In this document: one piece after another, positions 1-5,420 of the stretch | Layout: each line of letters begins with the position of its first letter | Position numbering within the stretch: position 1 is the stretch's first letter | Source of the DNA: DASZHJ01 sp035280245 | GTDB taxonomy: Bacteria; Pseudomonadota; Alphaproteobacteria; ATCC43930; CGMCC-115725 | Length of the DNA: 8,209 nt | Assembly (NCBI GenBank): GCA_035280245.1 | Contig: DATEGF010000158.1 | Location: 1-8,209, forward strand | Direction: 5' to 3' | Translations under genes and position numbers: made by a program | The notes under the pieces: model-generated | The model's database searches: none | What the model saw: the letters and a program-made list of their open reading frames with translations, nothing else | What the model was told of the DNA's origin: nothing

Positions 1-280
1 CGCGGGCCGCTGAGCCCAGCGCCGTCAGGACGATGCCGGTCAGCAGCGCGCGCCGCGCGCCGACGCGTGCGATCAGCAGTGAGCCCGGAAGCACGACGAT
101 CGCGAACAGCAGCACCGGCAGACCCGTGAGCGCCGCCACCAGCTTCTCGCTGAGATCGAGATCGCGGTGGACCAGCGGCAGCACCGGCGGCAGTGCCAGG
201 ATCGTCAGCCTGAGATTGATGCCCGCGAGCCAGAGGAGGGCGAGGCGCGGCAGCGAGCGCGGCTCTCCGGGCGCGGTCAC
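1..280 (-). CDS. CynX/NimT-type MFS transporter, N-terminal part (runs off left edge)
   Basis: This is the first 93 codons of a membrane transporter; the rest lies beyond the left edge. The protein starts at a GTG (280-278) and reads as alternating hydrophobic segments: TM1 about residues 13-36, TM2 about 47-70, and the start of TM3 from about 78. The string 'AGINLRLTILALPPVLP' near residues 19-35 resembles the 'NLR...' signature of the CynX/NimT (cyanate/2-nitroimidazole) branch of the major facilitator superfamily. The loop after TM2 (GSLLIARVGARRAL) looks like the MFS motif A loop. The start codon shares GTGA with the stop codon of the glutathione-transferase gene, so the two are probably translationally coupled and co-transcribed. 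The substrate is unknown; from the neighbours, export or import of an organic acid or related small molecule is a guess. No other start fits the overlap as well. Confidence 0.8.
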   Translation of the reverse strand, partial: MTAPGEPRSLPRLALLWLAGINLRLTILALPPVLPLVHRDLDLSEKLVAALTGLPVLLFAIVVLPGSLLIARVGARRALLTGIVLTALGSAAR

Positions 281-918
281 TCCGCGTCCGGTTGCTTCAT
301 TGGATGCGCCGAGGCGAAGGCGGGGATCGCCATGCACGTGTCATAGATGCGCTTGCAAGTGGGATAGGGCGCGAGGTCGCACTTGAAGTTCATCGCCGGA
401 AAGACCTGCGTCGCGAGGCAGATGTCCGCGATGGTCGGGCTGTCGCCGTGGCAGAATGGGCCTTTCGAGCCGTGACTGACGAGGAGCGCCTCCATCGCCT
501 GCAGGCCGAGCCCGAGCCAATGCTGGATCCACGCGAGCTTCTGCGCTTCGCTGACCCTCAGTACCTCGGTGAGGTAATTCCGGATCCGGGGCACGATGAG
601 CGGATGGGAGTCCGCGACATTGATGAGGGCGAAGGCGCGCACCCAGGCGCGCGAGAGCGGATCCTTTGGCAGGAGCGGTGGCTCCGGATGCGTCTCCTCG
701 AGATATTCAAGGATCGCCAATGACTGCGTGAGTTTGATGGGGCCGTCGATCAGCGTCGGCACCATCATCTGCGGATTGAGCGCCTTGTAGTCCGCGGCGT
801 ATTGCTGGCCCTTCTCGAGGTGATGATACGCGCTTTCGTGCGGCAAACCCTTGAGGTTGAGCGCGATGCGCACGCGGAAGGTCGCTTGCGAGCGGAAATA
901 GGAATGAAGCTTGATCAT
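277..918 (-). CDS. maiA: Zeta-class glutathione transferase, maleylacetoacetate isomerase type
   Basis: A 213-aa cytosolic protein of normal length for maleylacetoacetate isomerase, the GSH-dependent cis-trans isomerase that turns maleylacetoacetate (or maleylpyruvate) into the fumaryl form in tyrosine/gentisate-type ring catabolism. The N-terminal thioredoxin-like domain has the zeta-class start 'YFRSQATFRVRIALNLKGL' (7-25), the cis-Pro stretch 'LNPQMMVPTL' and the GSH-binding 'QSLAILEYLEE'. The all-helical C-terminal domain ends with 'DLAPYPTCKRIYD' and 'HPMKQPDAE', as in the family. The usual catalytic SSC/SSA is SQA here: Ser10 matches human GSTZ1 Ser14, but the next Ser is Gln11. The start ATG at 918 follows GAGGA (929-933) by 10 nt; the much longer open frame upstream runs into the CoA-transferase gene and is not needed. 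The gene lies 79 nt after the CoA-transferase and overlaps the MFS gene by 4 nt, so it is the middle gene of a likely operon. The exact substrate is uncertain. Confidence 0.85.
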   Translation of the reverse strand: MIKLHSYFRSQATFRVRIALNLKGLPHESAYHHLEKGQQYAADYKALNPQMMVPTLIDGPIKLTQSLAILEYLEETHPEPPLLPKDPLSRAWVRAFALINVADSHPLIVPRIRNYLTEVLRVSEAQKLAWIQHWLGLGLQAMEALLVSHGSKGPFCHGDSPTIADICLATQVFPAMNFKCDLAPYPTCKRIYDTCMAIPAFASAHPMKQPDAE

Positions 919-997
919 GCGGGCGCTGTCCTCTTCCCGGGGCCGCAGGATTTTTCCTGCGATTGCCGTCACTCTCGCACCATTGCGCGGCGCGGGT

Positions 998-2371
998 CTA
1001 CTCCGGCCAGGCTGGCTCGTGTGTCCCGAGTGGCACGGAGGGACGGGTCCAACGCGTCGGCGTGAGCTCGAGCTCGGCCGAATGCCGCGCGGCCGTGAGC
1101 TTGCCGAAGCCCGATGCAGTCTCTTCGAGCCGGTCGCGGACATCGTGGAAGCTGGGATCTGGGCAATCGGGCCCGCCCGCAACTCGGCCGAGCGTGCGGA
1201 TCCAGCGACCCGTCTGCGCCAGTGAGACGCGCACGTGCCAACTGCCGCCCTCGCCTGCGCGGCGGCCTAGCGCCGTCATGGCGCCGAAGGCCATGAGGTA
1301 GCCCGAGGCGTGGTCGAGTGCTTGCGCCGGTAGCGGCCTCGGTCTTTCGACACTCGCGGCCTCGGCTTCCGCGACGTTGAACCCGGTCGCAGTCTGCGCC
1401 AACGAATCAAAGCCCCGCCGCCCGGCCCAAGGCCCCTGGTGGCCATAGGCGGAGAGCGACACGTAGACGATGCCAGGCCTCAGGCGTGCCACCTGCGCCG
1501 GTCCGAAGCCGAGCGCCTCAAGCGCACCCGGCCGGTAGCCCTGCACGAAGACGTCCGCGTCGCAGATCAATTCCTTCAGCCGCTCTCGGGCGGGCTCGTC
1601 ACGGAGGTTCAGCTGTGCCGACAATTTTCCGCGTCCAGTGTCGATCACTAGAGGCAGCATGGAGGGTAGGTGCGGCGCGGTGATCAGCAGGACATCAGCA
1701 CCGTGAGCGGCGAGGCAGCGGCCGCAGACCGGTCCCGCGATCACACGGGTGAGGTCGAGGACGCGGACGCCGCCGAGCGGACGTTCTGACGGCCGCAGAT
1801 CCTGGGCTGGCGCCTCGCCGATCTTCTCGATCGAGAGGACGGGGAGTGAAGCCACGGCTCGACCCTGGGGATGCGCGTCCCACTCGTCGAAACTCCGCAT
1901 CGCCGTCACCACCAAACCGGCTTCGGCCGCCGCCGTCTCGAGGGCCTCGGGCCGCCAGCCCTGAAGCGAGCGCTCGACGTCGGCGCGGTCATGCTCGCAT
2001 TTGAGGAGCGCCAGCACGCCGTAGAGGTGGTGCGGGAAATTCGTATGCAGCCGCACCCAGCGCCCATCGCCGCAGCGATAGGTGCCCGCGATCTTGTCCC
2101 AGAGGTCTGGCGGAGGCGCGCCGTCGACCCGGAGGTAGCGCTCGCTGCGGAACTCGATAGCAGCATCGCGCATGGGGACGCGCACCCGCTGGCGCTTGCT
2201 TGTCTTCAGGCGCCAGAGCTCGGCCGCCGCGAGCGCCGAGGCCGCGATACTCGCTTGGGCCGCCGTCCCGACCGCGAAGGAGGAAGGCAGTACGGGCTCG
2301 GTGCCGGGCAGGTCGATGTGTTCGAACGCGGCCGAGTCATGGCCGAACTCGTGCCAAAGGTTTGCCAGCAC
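998..2371 (-). CDS. Family III (CaiB/BaiF-like) CoA-transferase, two-part form
   Basis: About 457 aa. Family III enzymes move CoA between carboxylic acids through an aspartyl-CoA anhydride. The classical N-terminal motif, 'GVRVLDLTRVIAGPVCGRCL' followed by AAHGADVL, sits mid-protein (about 201-228). It is followed by 'GRGKLSAQLNLR', 'DVFVQGYRPGALEALGFG', 'YVSLSAYGHQGPWAGRRGFD' and the likely catalytic Asp353 in 'ALDHASGYLMAFGAMTALGRR' (split as ALDHASG and YLMAFGAMTAL). The protein ends 'PSVPLGTHEPAWPE'. The first ~195 residues resemble the second half of a normal CaiB protein (an AAL-R-like stretch at 33-71, 'CGDGRWVRLH' at about 99-109, a 'FDEWDAHPQG' stretch), so the order looks permuted. 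The start is uncertain: GTG 2371 fits the conserved beginning best; TTG 2386 and ATG 2515 are in frame, and none has a clear ribosome site. It is the first gene of the minus-strand run, divergent from the dehydrogenase. The acid substrate is unknown. Confidence 0.85.
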   Translation of the reverse strand: MLANLWHEFGHDSAAFEHIDLPGTEPVLPSSFAVGTAAQASIAASALAAAELWRLKTSKRQRVRVPMRDAAIEFRSERYLRVDGAPPPDLWDKIAGTYRCGDGRWVRLHTNFPHHLYGVLALLKCEHDRADVERSLQGWRPEALETAAAEAGLVVTAMRSFDEWDAHPQGRAVASLPVLSIEKIGEAPAQDLRPSERPLGGVRVLDLTRVIAGPVCGRCLAAHGADVLLITAPHLPSMLPLVIDTGRGKLSAQLNLRDEPARERLKELICDADVFVQGYRPGALEALGFGPAQVARLRPGIVYVSLSAYGHQGPWAGRRGFDSLAQTATGFNVAEAEAASVERPRPLPAQALDHASGYLMAFGAMTALGRRAGEGGSWHVRVSLAQTGRWIRTLGRVAGGPDCPDPSFHDVRDRLEETASGFGKLTAARHSAELELTPTRWTRPSVPLGTHEPAWPE

Positions 2372-2561
2372 GTCACGGCTCTGCAAGGCCAGGGTGTCCG
2401 CTCCGATCCTATGCGAAGGGAGGATGCTAGCGGGCAGGCGGGGTCTTCCGACAGTGTTTTCCGCGCGGCTGACCGGCGCGCGGTCCCGATTGACGCCGCC
2501 CCTCCGGGCCTGCATTTTTCGGGGCTTCGCGCATCCAGCAATCCCGAATGAGGCTCCCGGC
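2372..2561. promoter_or_regulatory. Divergent promoter region between CoA-transferase and dehydrogenase
   Basis: About 190 bp separate the probable starts of two divergent genes, so promoters for both should lie here. On the plus strand TTGACG (2490-2495), 17 bp, then CATTTT (2513-2518) gives a good -35 and a weak -10 for the dehydrogenase, leaving a leader of about 40 nt. I see no convincing promoter for the minus strand, and no clear operator palindrome or regulator gene nearby. If the CoA-transferase really starts at ATG 2515, most of this stretch would be coding instead. Confidence 0.35.
2550..2553 (+). promoter_or_regulatory. Ribosome binding site fixing the dehydrogenase start
   Basis: GAGG lies 8 nt before ATG 2562. 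The reading frame is open for another 390 nt upstream, but that part encodes no dehydrogenase-like sequence, and this site supports the internal ATG. Confidence 0.65.
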
Positions 2562-3542
2562 ATGTCCCCTAATCGCAAGAAACTTCTGTTGCCCGATTCC
2601 ATGGGGCGCGTCGGCTGGGATCTGCTGAAAGACCGGGACGATATCGAGCCGATCAAGTTTTCGAACACCATCGGCCCCGAGGCCTTCCATGCCTTGCTGA
2701 AGGACGCGAGCGGCGCCGCGCTCGGCGTGACCCCATTTCGCGACCCCGAGCTCGCGGCCGGGCCGCACATTCAGGTGGTGGCGCGCATCGGCGTCGGCTA
2801 CGACGCGGTCGACGTGCCTGCGCTCACGCGCCGGAAGATCCCGCTGATGGTTGCGGGCACCGCCAACTCCGTCTCGGTCACGGAGAAGGCGATGTACCTG
2901 ATGATGACGCTCGCCAAGAAGGGCCCGATGATGAACGCGCTGGTGCGCGAGGGCCGCTGGTGGGACAAGCTCAAGAACCTGCCGATGGAGCTGTTCGAGA
3001 AGTCGCTGCTGATCGTCGGCTTCGGCCGCATCGGCACGCGCACCGCCAAGCGCGCGCTGGGCATGGAGATGACCGTCCTAGTCTACGATCCCTATGTCGC
3101 GGCTGAGAAGATCCGCGCCGCCGGCTGCGAGCCCGTGGCGGATCTTGAGGCGGCGCTCGCGCGAGCGGATTTCGTCACCATCCACTGCCCGAAGACGCCG
3201 GAGACTGTCGCGATGTTCAATGCCGCGCGGCTCGCGCGCATGAAGCCCACGGCCTACCTCGTCAACACCGCGCGGGGTGGCATCATCGATGAGCGGGCAC
3301 TGCACACGGCGCTCACCGAGGGCAAGCTCGCCGGCGCCGGCCTCGACGTCTTCGAGAAGGAGCCGACACCCCTCGACCATCCGCTGCTCAAGCTGCCGAA
3401 CGTGCTGGTGGCTCCGCACGTCGCGGGCGTGACGCGCGAATCCGTCGATCGCATGGCGATGACCGCCGTCCGCAACCTTCTGAGTGTGCTCGACGGCACG
3501 CCCAACCGCGAGAACGCGATCAATCCCGAGGTGTTCGACTGA
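2562..3542 (+). CDS. NAD-dependent D-isomer-specific 2-hydroxyacid dehydrogenase
   Basis: A 326-aa cytosolic oxidoreductase of the 3-phosphoglycerate/formate/glyoxylate-reductase superfamily, interconverting a 2-oxoacid and its D-2-hydroxyacid. The N-terminal substrate domain includes 'VVARIGVGYDAVDVPALTRR' (72-91). The nucleotide domain has GFGRIG (153-158) with Asp176 in 'VLVYDPY' about 20 residues on, which predicts NAD rather than NADP. The catalytic set is visible: Arg238 in 'VNTARGG', Glu267 in 'DVFEKEP' and His286 in 'APHVAG', with the same Arg-Glu spacing (29) as E. coli SerA. It lacks the C-terminal ACT domain of SerA-type enzymes, so serine biosynthesis is less likely than acid catabolism. 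It diverges from the CoA-transferase operon and converges on an aldolase 12 bp away, whose 2-oxoacid products could be its substrates; that link is inference. The family does not reveal the exact substrate. Confidence 0.9.
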   Translation: MSPNRKKLLLPDSMGRVGWDLLKDRDDIEPIKFSNTIGPEAFHALLKDASGAALGVTPFRDPELAAGPHIQVVARIGVGYDAVDVPALTRRKIPLMVAGTANSVSVTEKAMYLMMTLAKKGPMMNALVREGRWWDKLKNLPMELFEKSLLIVGFGRIGTRTAKRALGMEMTVLVYDPYVAAEKIRAAGCEPVADLEAALARADFVTIHCPKTPETVAMFNAARLARMKPTAYLVNTARGGIIDERALHTALTEGKLAGAGLDVFEKEPTPLDHPLLKLPNVLVAPHVAGVTRESVDRMAMTAVRNLLSVLDGTPNRENAINPEVFD

Positions 3543-3554
3543 CCGGCGCCCAGC

Positions 3555-4358
3555 TCAGTAGGGCGACGCTGGCTTGGCGGCAGGCGCGGCGGCCGCCGTG
3601 CCCTCGCGCATCTCGCGGATGACCTGCTGGCCCGCCATGGTGAGGAGGCGCGCGTCGCCTAACAAGGTCGTGAACTGGAAGCCCATGGCGATCATCCGCT
3701 TGGCGTAAGCGGTGCTGCCGGTATGCAGGCCCGCGTAGACCTTGTGCCGCTTGCAGCCGTCGACGATCTTGTTGAGCGCGGAGATCATGAACTCCTCGCT
3801 CTTGTCGAGGCCGGGCGCGTGGCCCAGCGAGATCGAGAGATCGGAAGGTCCGACATAGATGCCGTCGAGACCGGGGGTCGACAGCACGGCGTCGAGGTTC
3901 TCGAGCGCCTCTTTCGTCTCGATCATGGCAATCGCGAGCACGGTGTCGTTGGCCTTGGCGTGATAGTCGGGGCCGCCATAGAGCGTGGCGCGGATCGGCC
4001 CGGAGCTCCGGTAGCCCCGCGGCGCGTAGCGGCAGGCGCCGACGAAGGCTTCGCACTCCGCGCGTGTGTTCACCATCGGGCAGATGATGCCGTAGGCACC
4101 GGCGTCGAGCGCTTTCATGATGTCGGCAGGCGTGTTCCAGGGCACGCGGACCATCGGCGTCACGGCCGTGGTCGAGATGCCCGTCAGCATCGAGACCATC
4201 GCCTCGTAGCCGACGATGCCGTGCTGCATGTCGACCACCAGCGAATCCCAGCCCATATGCGCCATGACTTCGGCGGAGAAGCCGCTGGGTATGCCGCACC
4301 AGCCATTGATCACGGCGCCGCCTGCCTGCCAGATCTCGCGCACTCGATTGGGCCGCAT
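3555..4358 (-). CDS. HpcH/HpaI family class II aldolase (2-oxoacid aldolase / citrate-lyase-like)
   Basis: A 267-aa TIM-barrel, metal-dependent aldolase that would split a 4-hydroxy-2-oxoacid into pyruvate (or another 2-oxoacid) and an aldehyde. Residues matching the E. coli HpcH active site are present at nearly the same numbers: His46 in 'VVDMQHG' (41-47), Arg71 in 'PMVRVPW', and the metal ligands Glu147 in 'AMIETKEALENLD' and Asp173 in 'YVGPSDLS'. Other family blocks are 'LDAGAYGIICPMVNT' (84-98) and 'CRYAPRGYRSSGPIR'. The 'DMQHG' form marks a subgroup common in rhizobia-like bacteria rather than the HpaI 'DGEH' form, so the homoprotocatechuate pathway should not be assumed. The C-terminal tail (about 254-267) is Ala/Pro-rich and probably disordered. 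ATG 4358 has an excellent AGGAG (4365-4369) 6 nt upstream. The gene converges with the dehydrogenase and diverges from the oxygenase. Confidence 0.9.
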   Translation of the reverse strand: MRPNRVREIWQAGGAVINGWCGIPSGFSAEVMAHMGWDSLVVDMQHGIVGYEAMVSMLTGISTTAVTPMVRVPWNTPADIMKALDAGAYGIICPMVNTRAECEAFVGACRYAPRGYRSSGPIRATLYGGPDYHAKANDTVLAIAMIETKEALENLDAVLSTPGLDGIYVGPSDLSISLGHAPGLDKSEEFMISALNKIVDGCKRHKVYAGLHTGSTAYAKRMIAMGFQFTTLLGDARLLTMAGQQVIREMREGTAAAAPAAKPASPY

Positions 4359-4364
4359 CGTTCT

Positions 4365-4369
4365 CTCCT
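4365..4369 (-). promoter_or_regulatory. Strong ribosome binding site of the aldolase gene
   Basis: On the minus strand AGGAG stands 6 nt before ATG 4358. It is the clearest Shine-Dalgarno site in the window and rules out longer open frames read through this point from farther upstream. Confidence 0.75.
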
Positions 4370-4450
4370 AGGGTCTGAGTCGCGGTCCCGATCCGGCCGC
4401 GCCCGCCATCCCGCCGCCGGGTGCCCTCGAAGTCAAGGGCGCCTTGCCCG

Positions 4451-4604
4451 ATGACTGCGCTGTCGTGCCGGCATGCCTCCGCTGTCGCGCTGTTGGCGCT
4501 GGCGCTCCTGTTGTCGACGCCGAGGGCTGAACGGCATTGAGCGCCGGGATTTCCGGCCAAGATCCGGATTGTGGATCGCGCCGGTCCATCCGACATTCCC
4601 CGGC
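4451..4604 (+). pseudogene. Possible decayed 5' end of a TctC/Bug-type solute receptor gene
   Basis: ATG 4451 opens a 29-codon ORF ending at TGA 4538-4540. Its product has a short polar start, one Arg, and a run 'AVALLALALLLSTPRA' that looks like a secretion signal ending at a signal-peptidase site, then stops. Reading on in the same frame past the stop gives 'APGFPAKIRIVDRAGPSDIP', which resembles the mature start of Bug/TctC receptors (typically YPxKPIRIVVPFAAGGPSDI) with several codons missing. Such receptors often sit beside CoA-transferases, aldolases and hydroxyacid dehydrogenases. The similarity covers only about 20 residues and the remnant ends where the oxygenase gene begins, so chance resemblance is possible. 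An AAGGG about 11 nt before the ATG is a weak ribosome site. The intact short ORF could instead be a real small peptide. Confidence 0.3.
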
Positions 4605-5315
4605 ATGACGACACTCGCGCGCCGCATCGCCGATTCCGACTGGCTGGGTATCGAGGCCTCGCTCGACCGGCTGGGATTTGCCACGCTCCCGGGGCTGCTC
4701 ACGCGCCCGGAATGCGAGGCCGTCGCAAATCTCTATACGGACGACCAGCGGTTCCGCAGCCGTGTGGTCATGGAGCGCCACGCCTTCGGCCTCGGCGAGT
4801 ACAAGTATCTCCGCTATCCCCTGCCGCCGCTGGTGGAGGCGCTCCGCCAGGCCTGTTACCCGCGCCTGGTGCCGGTGGCCAACCGCTGGCGCGCGTTGCT
4901 GCGCGAGAAGGGGCGCTTTCCGGCGGAGCTCGATGCCTATCTCCGTGACTGTCACGCCGCCGGCCAGACGAAGCCCACGCCGCTGATCCTCAAATACGAG
5001 GCAGGCGGCTACAACTGCCTGCACCAAGACCTCTACGGCGAGAAGGTGTTTCCGCTGCAGATGACGGTCCTGCTGCGAGCGCCGGGAACCGATTTCACCG
5101 GCGGCGAGTTTCTGCTCGTGGAGCAGCGGCCGCGGGCTCAATCGAAGGGCGAGGTGGTGCCTCTGGACCAAGGCGATGCCGTGATCTTCGCCGTGCGCCA
5201 GCGCCCGGCACAAGGCAAGCGCGGCCCTTATCGCGTCGCGCTGCGCCACCGCGTGAGCCGGGTCCATTCCGGACATCGTTCCACGCTCGGCGTCATCTTC
5301 CACGACGCCGCGTAA
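4605..5315 (+). CDS. Fe(II)/2-oxoglutarate dioxygenase, Oxygenase-NA family (PF09859/COG3826)
   Basis: A 236-aa soluble protein matching the usual length and the full pattern of the Oxygenase-NA group, predicted AlkB-like dioxygenases named for a proposed role in repairing alkylated nucleic acid; that role is prediction rather than shown. Recognisable blocks are 'RFRSRVVMERHAFGLGEYKY' (49-68), 'RWRALLREKGRFP', 'CHAAGQTKPTPLIL' (116-129), 'YNCLHQDLYGEKVFPLQ' (136-152), 'DFTGGEFLLVEQRPR' and 'GDAVIFAVRQRP'. The iron ligands should be His140 and Asp142 (HQD) and His215 in 'LRHRVSR', with Arg225 in 'HSGHRSTLGVIFHDA' binding the 2-oxoglutarate carboxylate. The residue after the distal His is Arg where the family usually has Gly. 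ATG 4605 is chosen because family members begin with this 'MTTLARRIA' stretch; the 5' region has no obvious ribosome site. It appears to be a single-gene unit, divergent from the aldolase. Confidence 0.9.
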   Translation: MTTLARRIADSDWLGIEASLDRLGFATLPGLLTRPECEAVANLYTDDQRFRSRVVMERHAFGLGEYKYLRYPLPPLVEALRQACYPRLVPVANRWRALLREKGRFPAELDAYLRDCHAAGQTKPTPLILKYEAGGYNCLHQDLYGEKVFPLQMTVLLRAPGTDFTGGEFLLVEQRPRAQSKGEVVPLDQGDAVIFAVRQRPAQGKRGPYRVALRHRVSRVHSGHRSTLGVIFHDAA

Positions 5316-5420
5316 GTATCGCGCGCCACTCAATATCGTGTTTGGCCGACCGCCCGATCGCGGTACAACTGCGCCGCCAGTTCGGGTTTATGGGGGCCGT
5401 TTCTGCGGCAAGGGGTGGGG
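5316..5420 (+). promoter_or_regulatory. Intergenic promoter region upstream of the porin gene
   Basis: A 105-bp non-coding gap. TTGGCC (5342-5347), a 16-bp spacer and TACAAC (5364-5369) form a plausible sigma-70-type promoter (4/6 matches in each box), which would give a leader of roughly 45 nt. No clear terminator hairpin follows the oxygenase stop, so read-through from it into the porin gene is possible. Confidence 0.3.
5410..5415 (+). promoter_or_regulatory. Ribosome binding site fixing the porin start
   Basis: AAGGGG lies 5 nt before ATG 5421. The in-frame GTG at 5415 overlaps this site and has no purine-rich block of its own, so ATG 5421 is the better start. Confidence 0.55.

Noticed and set aside
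919..1182. N-terminal extension of the GST frame
   Set aside because: The extra 88 residues are Arg/Ser/Pro-rich, overlap the CoA-transferase C-terminus and have no counterpart in GSTs. ATG 918 with GAGGA upstream gives the normal family length.
1871..2551. A 226-codon plus-strand frame opposite the CoA-transferase
   Set aside because: It has no domain similarity, and it lies opposite the conserved N-terminal part of the CoA-transferase.
2172..2561. N-terminal extension of the dehydrogenase frame
   Set aside because: The 130 extra residues lie antisense to the CoA-transferase and look unlike any dehydrogenase. ATG 2562 has its own ribosome site and gives a normal length.
3520..4614. A 364-codon minus-strand frame overlapping the aldolase in another phase
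   Set aside because: The aldolase frame has all catalytic residues and a strong ribosome site. This alternative is Arg/His/Gly-rich and runs across both the aldolase and its promoter region.
4368..5333. A 321-codon open frame antisense to the Oxygenase-NA gene
   Set aside because: The plus strand carries every conserved block of the Oxygenase-NA family. The antisense product is low-complexity and matches nothing I recognise.
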